Shown here in pieces: positions 1 through 7,850 of a stretch of 64,000 nt of DNA. The position numbers and the translations under genes are program-made. Origin of the DNA: Tenuifilum thalassicum (lineage in GTDB: Bacteria; Bacteroidota; Bacteroidia; Bacteroidales; Tenuifilaceae); contig NZ_CP041345.1 of the NCBI RefSeq assembly GCF_013265555.1, positions 2,898,581 through 2,962,580 on the forward strand. Reading direction: 5' to 3'. How positions within the stretch are numbered: the first letter of the stretch is position 1; each line of letters starts with the position of its first letter. The notes beneath the pieces were generated by a model, which did not search any database, was not told the DNA's origin, and was given only the letters and a program-made list of their open reading frames with translations.

Positions 1-139
1 TTCTGCAAAACTCTCATCTCTAATCCACAACAAGCCCAGAAGAATTGAAATGGGCAGAAATGCACAAATTTTTGCAAGCGACAAACTCAATATCAATTTG
101 ATTGTTGACAGGCTAGAAACATTTATCAATGCGATTTAA
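1..139 (+). CDS. C-terminal end of a gene cut by the window start, possibly a glycosyltransferase
   Basis: The frame that begins at base 2 is open to the TAA at 137-139, giving the last 45 residues of a protein whose start lies outside the window. The tail contains the pieces KPRRIEMGRNAQIFA and LIVDRLETFI. This pattern (R-x-x-MG-x-NA, then a hydrophobic helix with a run like VDRLE) is common at the C-terminus of GT4-type glycosyltransferases, where the last helix packs back on the N-terminal domain. Too little is visible for a firm call. The next gene starts 49 bases later on the same strand. Confidence 0.45.
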   Translation, partial: SAKLSSLIHNKPRRIEMGRNAQIFASDKLNINLIVDRLETFINAI

Positions 140-188
140 AACAACCAACCTGAATTTTGTGTAACTTACTCACACAAACGAATGCTAA

Positions 189-1001
189 ATGGCATATAGG
201 GAAAAACTATACAAAATTGTTTTTGAAAGCGACACCAGAGCTGGTAAGCTATTTGATGTATGGCTTCTATGGTTAATTCTTGTAAGCATAACCATAACAA
301 TACTTGATAGTGTCCCAAACATAAATAGCACCTTAAAGTTACAATTCTATCTGGCTGAATGGTTTTTCACCATTCTTTTTAGCGTGGAATACTTGTTACG
401 CATTTTCATTAGTCCCAAGCCCTTTCGATATATTTTTAGTTTTTGGGGATTTATTGACCTATTGGCCATACTACCAACTTTCTTCAGCCTTTTCTTTTAT
501 GGATACCACTACCTTTTAGTCGTTAGGATTTTCAGACTTTTGCGTGTATTCAGAATTCTAAAACTTGCCAGGTTTAACCGAGAAGCAAGAATATTGTTAG
601 ATGCGCTAAAAGCAAGTTCATACAAAATTGGTATATTTTTCTCTGCCGTTCTTACCATAGTTGTATTGATGGGGACTATTATGTATGTTGTAGAAAGTGG
701 CGAGAATGGCTTTAGCAGCATTCCACAAAGCATTTACTGGGCAATAATTACTATAACCACAGTAGGCTATGGCGACATCGTACCGCACACCGTGCTAGGT
801 AAATTCATTTCATCATTTGCCATGCTTATTGGTTATGCTATTATTGCAGTGCCTACTGGTATAATTACAGTAGAGGTAGGAAAATCAACCAATAAGAAAC
901 AAAAATGCCCTATGTGCAACAAATTAGCACCAACCAGTGCTAACTACTGTTCATATTGCGGCACCAAGCTAAACCAAAACTCACATGAAAGAGATTCTTA
1001 A
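189..1001 (+). CDS. Voltage-gated-type potassium channel with C-terminal zinc ribbon
   Basis: A 270-residue ion-transport-family channel expected to let K+ cross the inner membrane. Six membrane segments can be placed at about 23-42, 54-73, 83-104, 107-127, 147-168 and 206-228. The fourth carries the arginine ladder of a voltage sensor (VVRIFRLLRVFRILK, 111-125). The pore loop holds the K+ selectivity filter TVGYGD at 191-196. Unusually, the cytoplasmic tail ends in a short zinc ribbon with paired cysteines C240/C243 and C254/C257. The stop lies inside the following mscS-like gene (17-base overlap), so the two are probably translated together and may both serve osmotic or turgor control. Family assignment is firm; the role of the zinc ribbon is unknown. 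Confidence 0.92.
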   Translation: MAYREKLYKIVFESDTRAGKLFDVWLLWLILVSITITILDSVPNINSTLKLQFYLAEWFFTILFSVEYLLRIFISPKPFRYIFSFWGFIDLLAILPTFFSLFFYGYHYLLVVRIFRLLRVFRILKLARFNREARILLDALKASSYKIGIFFSAVLTIVVLMGTIMYVVESGENGFSSIPQSIYWAIITITTVGYGDIVPHTVLGKFISSFAMLIGYAIIAVPTGIITVEVGKSTNKKQKCPMCNKLAPTSANYCSYCGTKLNQNSHERDS

Positions 1002-1821
1002 CACCAAAATTATCGAGATTGGGGAATATGTGCTTCGCTTACAAAACTTGTTGAGTTTTGTTATTTTTCTTGTGATAGTTATTGCTGTTTATTACTCAAT
1101 TAAGCGATTAATATTCCGTTCAAAAACCTTACAAACTTCAATGAAGTACACGGTTTCCAAACTACTTCAATACATCATTATCTTTCTTTCTTTCATCATC
1201 AGCTTAAAACTACTGGGTTTTAACATATCGGTTTTACTTGCTGGTTCGGCAGCGTTACTTGTTGGTGTGGGGTTTGGTTTGCAAAACATATTTAACGATT
1301 TCATTTCGGGCATAATATTACTACTTGACGGGACTCTTAAGGTTGGCGACATCATTGAGGTTAATGGCAAAATATACAAGGTTTTAGAAATCAGCTTCAG
1401 ATACACAATTGTTCTTGGCCGCGATGAGAATTACATCATCCTGCCAAATTCTAGCCTAACAAGTAATACCGTAATAAACTGGACACATAGCGAAGTTGCT
1501 TCACGGTTTAAAATAACGGTTGGAGTGGATTACTCTTCAGACGTTCAAAAGGTTATGCGCATTCTTAAAGAGGTGGCAGCTGGACATGCAAAGGTTCTCT
1601 CTAAGCCAGAACCATTTGTTCGATTTGAGGATTATGCTGACTCCGCATTGATTTTTGGTGTTTACTTCTATACCGATGAGGTATTTCGTGTTGAAAACAT
1701 TAAGAGCGAAATCAGGATTCAGATTTATAAAGCATTCAAAGAAAATGGTATCAATATCCCATTTCCACAACGGGTAATACATTTCAGCAAAGATGCAGAC
1801 CAGAAAGACTCAAACCAATAA
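985..1821 (+). CDS. Small-conductance mechanosensitive channel (MscS family)
   Basis: A 278-residue MscS-type channel, expected to open under membrane tension and release solutes during osmotic downshock. Three membrane segments lie at about 20-40, 60-78 and 82-105. The pore helix is the glycine/alanine-rich stretch LLAGSAALLVGVGFGLQN. The beta domain follows with VGDIIEVNGKIYKV and LPNSSLTSN, both typical of the family, and then an alpha/beta C-terminal domain. The length matches a minimal MscS without extra N-terminal segments. The start overlaps the end of the K+ channel gene by 17 bases, which supports one transcript. Confidence 0.93.
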   Translation: MKEILNTKIIEIGEYVLRLQNLLSFVIFLVIVIAVYYSIKRLIFRSKTLQTSMKYTVSKLLQYIIIFLSFIISLKLLGFNISVLLAGSAALLVGVGFGLQNIFNDFISGIILLLDGTLKVGDIIEVNGKIYKVLEISFRYTIVLGRDENYIILPNSSLTSNTVINWTHSEVASRFKITVGVDYSSDVQKVMRILKEVAAGHAKVLSKPEPFVRFEDYADSALIFGVYFYTDEVFRVENIKSEIRIQIYKAFKENGINIPFPQRVIHFSKDADQKDSNQ

Positions 1822-1906
1822 CCAACAAATAATTACTTAAAAATCGAAACAACATGCAGCAACCAAACCTTTTTAAACGTCTCTATAAAAACCAAAACCA
1901 AAAAAC

Positions 1907-2608
1907 ATGAAATCAAGAGTTATCCTTCTATTACTTCTCACAGGTTTGGGTATTCAAACCATAAACGCTCAGGTAACACGCAAGTTTAACCAAACTGGAT
2001 TTACTGGTATAAAAAATAGCACATCGGCCGATGTATATATCACCCAAGCCGATGCGTTTAGTGTAGAGGTAACAGCCAAAGAGAATGTGTTTAAGCAACT
2101 GGAAATCTATGTAGAAAACAATGTCTTGCACTGCAAAAGCAAGGGAAGAATTAGCTTTTGGGGTAACGATTGGGAAGGAGCAAGGATTAACATATCACTG
2201 CCAAACGTTGAGCTGCTTTCTATTAATGGGTCGGGCGATATGATTATTAAAACACCAGTCAACTCAACAGAGCTTAAATTTGCAATTAACGGAAGTGGCG
2301 ACATAGTATCAAAATCAATTTCAGCAAAAACGTTAAAGGCTTCAATCAATGGGTCTGGCGATATTGAAGTGAAAGATAAATCGATTATCGAAAATGTAGA
2401 GGTAAGGATTAACGGTTCGGGAGATGTTAATTTAGCGAAGGTTGATTCCGAGAATGCCAACGTCAGAATTAACGGCTCTGGCGATGTAGCAATAACTTGT
2501 AACAAAAACTTCAACGCAAGATCAAACGGTAGCGGAGATATTATTCTTTATGGCAAGGCAATGGTTGATGCTAAAATTAATGGTTCAGGGGAGCTAATCC
2601 GAAAGTAA
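1907..2608 (+). CDS. Secreted DUF2807 (head GIN domain) protein
   Basis: A 233-residue protein with a signal peptide (about residues 1-21, ending TINAQ). The remainder matches the DUF2807 or 'head GIN domain' family, often labelled putative autotransporter adhesin in Bacteroidota. From about residue 105 on, the motif NGSGD(I/V/M) or NGSGE recurs seven times, spaced about 17-23 residues, as expected for rungs of a beta-solenoid. The substrate and real function are unknown in the family. It is probably exported to the periplasm or surface. It lies 85 bases after the mscS-like gene and is followed by a strong hairpin terminator, so it may end the same transcription unit. Confidence 0.85.
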   Translation: MKSRVILLLLLTGLGIQTINAQVTRKFNQTGFTGIKNSTSADVYITQADAFSVEVTAKENVFKQLEIYVENNVLHCKSKGRISFWGNDWEGARINISLPNVELLSINGSGDMIIKTPVNSTELKFAINGSGDIVSKSISAKTLKASINGSGDIEVKDKSIIENVEVRINGSGDVNLAKVDSENANVRINGSGDVAITCNKNFNARSNGSGDIILYGKAMVDAKINGSGELIRK

Positions 2609-2626
2609 TAGCGAATCGTAGTAAAA

Positions 2627-2662
2627 AATAAAGGGCTGTCCGGAATAACGACAGCCCTTTTA
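2627..2662. terminator. Bidirectional hairpin terminator
   Basis: A perfect 10-base stem, AAGGGCTGTC (2631-2640) with GACAGCCCTT (2650-2659), flanked by A-rich sequence on the left and TTTTAT on the right. It sits between the convergent DUF2807 gene and the epimerase gene and can serve both. Confidence 0.8.
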
Positions 2663-2676
2663 TCATGTTTAACTTC

Positions 2677-3639
2677 TTATTTCAAAAGACCAGCTTTATA
2701 CTTTTCACCAATAACCTTTAGCATATCATCGGTCATGGTTTCTAGGTTCCATTTAGGATTCCATCCCCACTCTTCGCGAGCACAGCTATCGTCCATATAG
2801 TTTGGCCAGCTATCGGCAATGGCTTTCTTAACGGGGTCCACATCGTACTCCATTGTAAAATCGGGGATGCGCTTTTTAATGGCAGCATATATCTGCGATG
2901 GTTCAAAGCTCATAGCAGTAACATTAAAGCTGTTCCTGTGTTTTAGCTTTGAAGGGTCAGCTTCCATAAGCTGAACACAAGCGTCAAGGGCATCGGGCAT
3001 GTACATCATATCCAAATAGGTTCCTTCGGGCAGTGGACAAACGTAATGCTTTTGCTGTATTGCGCCATAGTATATCTCAACAGCATAATCGGTTGTTCCA
3101 CCACCAGGTAGAGTCACATTTGAAATGATTCCAGGAAAACGGACGCTGCGGGTATCAACACCATACTTTTGGAAGTAGTAGTCACCTAACATTTCGCCAG
3201 TAACCTTGCAAATTCCATATATGGTAGTTGGGCGCATTATGGTGTCCTGTGGTGTATTATCTTTTGGAGAATTTGGGCCAAACGCACCAATTGAGCTTGG
3301 TGTAAACACAGCGCAATTAAACTCACGTGCAATCTCAAGCGAGTTCATTAATGCCCCCATGTTAATTTTCCATGCTAGCTGTGGGTTTTTCTCACCGGTG
3401 GCCGATAGCAATGCCACCATGTTGTATATGGTGTCAATCTTATACTTTTTAACAATATCGGCAAACTTTTGTGCATCAAGGGCATCTAGCAATTCAAAAG
3501 GGCCATCCTTAAAAACATCGGCACATTTTGTATTAATATCGGCAGCAACAACATTGCTGTTTCCGTAGATTTTTTGGAGATGAGGCACAAGTTCCGATCC
3601 TATTTGACCACCTGCACCAACAACTAGTATATTCTTCAT
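2677..3639 (-). CDS. NAD-dependent epimerase/dehydratase, L-threonine 3-dehydrogenase-like
   Basis: A 320-residue short-chain dehydrogenase of the extended (epimerase) type. The N-terminal Rossmann motif is VGAGGQIG (residues 6-13). The active-site pair Y-x3-K is visible in TTIYGICKVTGEM, and a catalytic Ser pair lies in FTPSSIGAFGP. The overall sequence, including the long mid-region VRFPGIISN and DMMYMPDALDA, is that of the UDP-galactose-epimerase-like L-threonine dehydrogenases of Bacteroidota, which oxidise threonine to 2-amino-3-ketobutyrate with NAD+. A sugar-nucleotide epimerase cannot be excluded without comparison. The gene is alone on its strand, with its own promoter at 3680-3710 and the shared terminator at 2627-2662. 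Confidence 0.85.
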   Translation of the reverse strand: MKNILVVGAGGQIGSELVPHLQKIYGNSNVVAADINTKCADVFKDGPFELLDALDAQKFADIVKKYKIDTIYNMVALLSATGEKNPQLAWKINMGALMNSLEIAREFNCAVFTPSSIGAFGPNSPKDNTPQDTIMRPTTIYGICKVTGEMLGDYYFQKYGVDTRSVRFPGIISNVTLPGGGTTDYAVEIYYGAIQQKHYVCPLPEGTYLDMMYMPDALDACVQLMEADPSKLKHRNSFNVTAMSFEPSQIYAAIKKRIPDFTMEYDVDPVKKAIADSWPNYMDDSCAREEWGWNPKWNLETMTDDMLKVIGEKYKAGLLK

Positions 3640-3679
3640 GACTTCTAAACTATTTCGAAATTTAACTTATGATTTTTGG

Positions 3680-3710
3680 CAAATGTATATGTTTTGGTTA
3701 AGACTTCAAA
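3680..3710 (-). promoter_or_regulatory. Bacteroidota-type promoter of the epimerase gene
   Basis: Read on the minus strand, TTTG (3707-3710) is followed after exactly 19 bases by TACATTTG (3680-3687), matching the TTTG-N19-TAnnTTTG consensus of the main Bacteroidota sigma factor. The expected start of transcription is about 35 bases upstream of the ATG at 3639. Confidence 0.65.
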
Positions 3711-3761
3711 CCAAACGTCAGGGTTTAAATTTATATTTTAAAGCAGATTTTATATCGACAT

Positions 3762-3787
3762 ATAAAAAAACCGCCTTTCGGCGGTTT
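3762..3787 (-). terminator. Terminator of the tRNA gene
   Basis: On the minus strand AAACCGCC-GAAA-GGCGGTTT forms a stable stem with a GNRA tetraloop, followed by a run of T. It begins two bases after the 3' end of the tRNA. Confidence 0.8.
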
Positions 3788-3788
3788 G

Positions 3789-3862
3789 TGGGCCCAGCTG
3801 GGCTCGAACCAGCGACCCTCTGATTATGAGTCAGATGCTCTAACCAGCTGAGCTATGGGCCC
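3789..3862 (-). tRNA. tRNA with CAT anticodon (elongator Met, or Ile2 needing lysidine)
   Basis: A 74-base cloverleaf without an encoded CCA end. The acceptor stem is GGGCCCA/TGGGCCC with discriminator A, the D arm GCTC-AGCTGGTTA-GAGC, the anticodon stem-loop TCTGA-CTCATAA-TCAGA (anticodon CAT at 3826-3828) and the T arm GCTGG-TTCGAGC-CCAGC. A CAT anticodon means methionine unless TilS converts the C to lysidine. The C4-G69 and C5-G68 pairs and the run GGTCGCTGGTTC resemble bacterial tRNA-Ile2 rather than elongator Met. Automated annotation would probably call it tRNA-Met. Confidence 0.9.
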
Positions 3863-3973
3863 TAAAAAAACAGTTGATTCTGTTTTTATTTTGGTTTGCA
3901 AAATTACATATTTGCATTTGAATTTTCAAACATAAGCAATAAAAATATTTACTTAATCCTTAAAAATTATTTC

Positions 3974-4603
3974 ATGCTTAAAGCTAAAAACATCATTTTT
4001 GACCTTGGGGGCGTTGTCCTCGATATTGATTACAAGCTCACTCTAAACGAGTTTAACAGGTTAGGCATTAACATAAATGACTACTCCATACTAACAGGGA
4101 AAAACGAAATCTTCAACCAGTTCGATTGTGGCCTAATCTCACCTAGTGAGTTCAGAAAACAGATCTGCGGACTGTTCAACATATCTGTTGATGCTGAAAC
4201 CTTCGACTTGGCATGGAATAAACTTTTGCTTGAATGGGATTTTGAACGACTTAAATTTATTGAAAGGTTAAGGGACAATTACAAAATCTTTTTACTTAGC
4301 AACACTAACGCCATCCATTTTGAGCACTACAATAAAGAACTAGCTAAAAAGACTGGGAAAGAGCTAAAGGATTATTTCGACAAGCTTTACCTCTCCTTTG
4401 AGCTTGGAATGCGCAAACCTCAACCAGAGATTTTTCAGAGAGTTTTAGACGAAAACCGCATCGACCCAAAAGAAACGCTATTCATCGATGACACGCTTGA
4501 GCATATCGCTGCAGCACAAAAGTTAGGCATCAACGCCATTCATCTCAATGGAGGAAATATTGTCAATCCGTTAAAGGATACTCTCACAAGAATCCTAAAT
4601 TAA
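3974..4603 (+). CDS. HAD-family hydrolase (YihX-like phosphatase)
   Basis: A haloacid-dehalogenase-type hydrolase, probably a small-molecule (sugar) phosphatase. The open frame runs back to 3896, but the ATG at 3974 is preferred: it places motif I, FDLGGVVLDID, eight residues from the start as usual, and the upstream part is an AT-rich leader directly after the tRNA. Motif II is LLSNTNAIH, and motifs III/IV are RKPQPEIFQ and LFIDDTLEHI. With that start the protein is 209 residues, the normal length for the IA-v3 subgroup. The nucleophile Asp and the acid pair DD are present. It is a single gene, 89 bases before the convergent AsmA-family gene. Confidence 0.88.
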   Translation: MLKAKNIIFDLGGVVLDIDYKLTLNEFNRLGININDYSILTGKNEIFNQFDCGLISPSEFRKQICGLFNISVDAETFDLAWNKLLLEWDFERLKFIERLRDNYKIFLLSNTNAIHFEHYNKELAKKTGKELKDYFDKLYLSFELGMRKPQPEIFQRVLDENRIDPKETLFIDDTLEHIAAAQKLGINAIHLNGGNIVNPLKDTLTRILN

Positions 4604-4632
4604 CTTTTCCATTACGTTATCTGATCATCAAA

Positions 4633-4668
4633 TAAAAAAACCGTTCAACAAAATAATTGCTGAACGGT
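4633..4668 (-). terminator. Terminator of the AsmA-family gene
   Basis: On the minus strand CCGTTCAGCAATT...TGAACGG forms a 7 to 8 base stem followed by seven T residues. The + strand copy lacks a T run, so it mainly serves the minus-strand gene ending at 4693. Confidence 0.65.
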
Positions 4669-4692
4669 GAGAAAATTTAGTGGTTAGGAGCC

Positions 4693-7479
4693 CTATTTAT
4701 CAAGCTTAGCGGCTTCATCTTTAGCCTTAGCGATTACGGCATTAGCTTTTTTATCGGCCTCATCAATTACCTTTTGAGCTGCAGCCTCGCCCTGCTCACG
4801 TATCTTTTTAGCGGCTTCCTTTGCAACCCTTGCTGCGATAGGACCTTTCTTTTTGCCCTCCTCTTCGGTCTTTTTCGCTTTTGCTTCTGCCTCTTTCCTT
4901 ATCATATCAGCCTGATTTGTTGCCTCGGCACGAATTCTTTCCGCTTCCTTTTCGGCATCGGCAATTAGCTTATCAGCCTGGGCCTTTGCTTCTTTGCGGG
5001 CTTCAGCCTTAGCTTCATCAACTTTCTCTTTAACCATCTCTTTGGCCGTCTCCTTCGCCGATGATTTACTATCTGTTGAGCCGCCACCAGAATCTATCTT
5101 TATTTCAGGATGAGTTGACGTTCCTAAAATCTTTAAATTAACATCGATATACTGCGGTAGCTTTGCACCATAATTCCCTAACAGGCTATTAGCGAGTGTT
5201 GATAAGCCTCCAAGGTAGGATGAAGGAACGGAAACTTTTGCCCTGAAGTTTAAGGTTTGGTCTATTCCCATATCACCACCAAAATTCATTTTGGCATCGG
5301 CAATTTTGGTATCAAAGGGTTCAATGAATATACGCCCATCCTTAACGCTAAAACTCAGATTTACATCTTTTAAACTTGGATTACGAAAATCCTCTTTTTT
5401 CAGATAATCGGCCAACTTTGCAAGTGCTTTTGAATTTTTTATTCCGATACTCTTTGACTGAATTTTACCGTACGCATTAATGCTACTGGGAACTGGCATC
5501 ATGGTGGTATCAAGTAAGGAGCCAAAATTGAATTGGGTTGACACCTTACCCGACATATCCTCAACAGCAGGTGCAATCTTTTGTAAGGTTGAAACGGATT
5601 TGAATGCGGTTTGAATATCGATATTGCTCATATCGAAGTTGAAATCAACCTGAGGTTTTTTAACATCACGGGAATCGTAGGTTCCCGACATTCTTACCAA
5701 GCCATCGAGCATCTCCATCGATAGATTATTAAGGTTGGCAACGCCCCCAGAAAGGTTGATTGAACCAAACAGATTATTTATTTCCAGCTTATCGTAAATA
5801 ATCTTTTTCATATCAACCTTCGCCAAAAACGAAATATTTTTTGGTAACTCTATAACTCCCATCGCCGAGGTATCAACTTCCTCCTCTGGTGCAGACTCGC
5901 CAGCCATCATCTCATTTACATCAAGCAGGTTTGAATACACATTAAGATTTCCACTTAGAGTTTCGTCCTTAAAAACATAGGGGATAAAGTTCTCGAGCCT
6001 TCCGTTCATCCTGATATCGCTCGATGCGATTGTCATTTCAAAATTCTGAAGATTTACGTAACGTGGTGTAAAATCCATGGAAACCTCTTTCACATTTACC
6101 TCGGCAGGCATATCTGGGGCGTTATACTTAAATTTCGATAATTTGACCTGACCATCAGCTTTAAACCTATCGTATTGCTCATTCTCAATATAGGAAAGCT
6201 TACCGCCAAAGTCGAGGTTCGACTCCAATAATCCTTCCATAGTAGTGCTATCCATTGGCACAACATCGGCAAGAGTGGCAAAATCAATCTTTCCTGTTAC
6301 ATTTCCATCTACCTGCATATCACTTATAGGGGTTGCCACTCGCATATTCATACTAAAAGGATTCCCTCCTAGGTATAGCGAGAACTTATCGACATTAACC
6401 GTTGTGTTATCCATGTTAGTACCATCGAACCAAACCTTTGTGCTAATATTCACATCGGTTACCGATTTTGGTAAATCGGGATACTTAAACATACCGTTAT
6501 CAACACTAAGTGCAATAAATGCGTTGGGCATTTGCTTTTGGTTGTAAACTCCCTTGACATAGCCATCGATACTGAACCTACCTGAGGTTTGAATATCCTC
6601 AAAATCTTTCATGTAAATAGCGGGAACCATTGAGAGTAATGCCTTAAAGTCGGTGGTTGGAGTTTTAAAGTTCAGGTTGATATCGATATCATCGCCGGGC
6701 ATGCTAACTGAACCATCAAAAAGCAGCTTAAGCTGATTGATGCTAAAGCTATTTTCCTTAAAGGTGTAGTAGCTGCTATCGAGGTTGGCGCCAATAGTAG
6801 CCTTAAAGCCTAACCTCGCATCTCTCAGGTAACGAATGCCATCCATCCAAAAGTTAAGCGATTCTACTGTTGTTTTGAGGTTTAAATCGGTTCGACTCAA
6901 TCCCATGTCGCTCGAAAGGGTAAGATTTAGATTATCAACAACAACTTTCATATCCGAAGAGTCGTCGATATATGCAATACGAGCATCCTTTATCTGGAAT
7001 AGTTTTAGCGCGACTTTGGTTTTTATTGCCGATGCCGCCGTATCCTCAACCTCCTCAACGGAATCTTCCGAAGGCTTCATAACATCCCAGTTGACCTGCC
7101 CATCGGGAAGAACACGTGCCGTAAGTCGCGCACCATCGAGGATAACGGAGTTAACCTCAATATTCGTCATATCAATAACGCTCCACAGGTTAACCTTAAC
7201 ACCGAACTCACGGAACGCTACAAGCGTATCGTTTGCAAAGTTATCGATGCCAACCACCGATAGTCCTTTCATTCCCACATAAAGGTTAGGGAAGCCCTTA
7301 ATGAGTGAAACCTGAAAGTCGTCAAAATCGACCTTGGCATTTAGCATGCTATTGGTCTCACGCTTGGCTATCTGCATTAGCTGTGGTTTAAAAACTATAG
7401 GTATAACAACAGCCGCAGCTATAAAAAGTAGAACAATAGCAACTACTGCTCTAACCGAAAATTTTAACCACTTACTCAT
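4693..7479 (-). CDS. AsmA-family envelope protein with Lys/Glu/Ala-rich C-terminal extension
   Basis: A 928-residue protein anchored by one N-terminal membrane helix (about 7-30, VRAVVAIVLLFIAAAVVIP). The AsmA fold follows, recognisable by the start FKPQLMQIAKRETNSMLNA, the segment GFPNLYVGMKGLSVVG and the C-terminal AsmA region around 640-795 ending in THPEIKIDSGGG. AsmA/TamB-like proteins form long periplasmic beta-grooves that are thought to carry phospholipids between the membranes. The last about 120 residues (about 805-928) are different: an uninterrupted KEA/AEA-rich helix with heptad-like spacing, expected to be a coiled coil or amphipathic helix. This tail is not part of the standard domain. 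The gene stands alone on its strand with a hairpin terminator downstream. Confidence 0.85.
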   Translation of the reverse strand: MSKWLKFSVRAVVAIVLLFIAAAVVIPIVFKPQLMQIAKRETNSMLNAKVDFDDFQVSLIKGFPNLYVGMKGLSVVGIDNFANDTLVAFREFGVKVNLWSVIDMTNIEVNSVILDGARLTARVLPDGQVNWDVMKPSEDSVEEVEDTAASAIKTKVALKLFQIKDARIAYIDDSSDMKVVVDNLNLTLSSDMGLSRTDLNLKTTVESLNFWMDGIRYLRDARLGFKATIGANLDSSYYTFKENSFSINQLKLLFDGSVSMPGDDIDINLNFKTPTTDFKALLSMVPAIYMKDFEDIQTSGRFSIDGYVKGVYNQKQMPNAFIALSVDNGMFKYPDLPKSVTDVNISTKVWFDGTNMDNTTVNVDKFSLYLGGNPFSMNMRVATPISDMQVDGNVTGKIDFATLADVVPMDSTTMEGLLESNLDFGGKLSYIENEQYDRFKADGQVKLSKFKYNAPDMPAEVNVKEVSMDFTPRYVNLQNFEMTIASSDIRMNGRLENFIPYVFKDETLSGNLNVYSNLLDVNEMMAGESAPEEEVDTSAMGVIELPKNISFLAKVDMKKIIYDKLEINNLFGSINLSGGVANLNNLSMEMLDGLVRMSGTYDSRDVKKPQVDFNFDMSNIDIQTAFKSVSTLQKIAPAVEDMSGKVSTQFNFGSLLDTTMMPVPSSINAYGKIQSKSIGIKNSKALAKLADYLKKEDFRNPSLKDVNLSFSVKDGRIFIEPFDTKIADAKMNFGGDMGIDQTLNFRAKVSVPSSYLGGLSTLANSLLGNYGAKLPQYIDVNLKILGTSTHPEIKIDSGGGSTDSKSSAKETAKEMVKEKVDEAKAEARKEAKAQADKLIADAEKEAERIRAEATNQADMIRKEAEAKAKKTEEEGKKKGPIAARVAKEAAKKIREQGEAAAQKVIDEADKKANAVIAKAKDEAAKLDK

Positions 7480-7512
7480 ATCTCGTAATTTTATTTAATC
7501 GCACCATTTCCT

Positions 7513-7546
7513 CAAAGTTACAAAACATTTGCCCAAAAGCATCAAA
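7513..7546 (-). promoter_or_regulatory. Possible promoter of the AsmA-family gene
   Basis: On the minus strand TAACTTTG (7513-7520) matches TAnnTTTG. The nearest upstream TTTG at 7543-7546 is 22 bases away, a little wider than the usual 19-21, so only the -7 element is well supported. It lies 34 bases before the start codon. Confidence 0.4.
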
Positions 7547-7726
7547 GCATGTGTTAAACATCACAAACAATTAAAAACCAAATGCAAAGGGGGAAAACCA
7601 CTTTGAGCTATCCCCGCACCAACGTACAAAAAGACTTTGTTGAACTAAATTATAAACTAACACTTGCCAAATCATATGATGCAATGATTTATAGCGTTAT
7701 CCCTTACGAAATAATAAATGGAACTT

Positions 7727-7755
7727 TTTGTTAGCTTGATTTTTTTATAAATTTG
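7727..7755 (+). promoter_or_regulatory. Possible promoter of the nuclease gene
   Basis: TTTG (7727-7730) and TAAATTTG (7748-7755) form a Bacteroidota-like pair, but the spacer is 17 rather than 19-21 bases. Transcription from here would put the inverted repeat at 7778-7814 in the leader RNA. Confidence 0.4.
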
Positions 7756-7777
7756 AGATAGGTATGGTTAAGAGCAT

Positions 7778-7814
7778 ATTAGCACATTACTTTATTTAAG
7801 TGATATGTGCTAAT
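7778..7814. repeat. Inverted repeat in the leader of the nuclease gene
   Basis: Two perfect 10-base arms, ATTAGCACAT (7778-7787) and ATGTGCTAAT (7805-7814), are separated by 17 bases. They lie 37 bases before the ATG of the nuclease gene. They could be a two-turn operator for a dimeric repressor (arm centres 27 bases apart) or a leader hairpin. No T run follows, so a terminator is unlikely. Confidence 0.7.
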
Positions 7815-7850
7815 TCCGTTTAATTATCTAATAGTTAAAAAAACAGCAAT

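Larger units (their letters stand above)
7480..7850. other. Intergenic region between the AsmA-family gene and the nuclease gene
   Basis: This 371-base AT-rich stretch separates divergent genes. It holds a possible minus-strand promoter, a possible plus-strand promoter and a long inverted repeat, listed separately. No open frame with coding character was seen. Confidence 0.6.

Noticed and set aside
3638-3823. 61-codon frame entering the tRNA gene
   Set aside because: It crosses the epimerase promoter, the terminator and the tRNA; it cannot be a gene.
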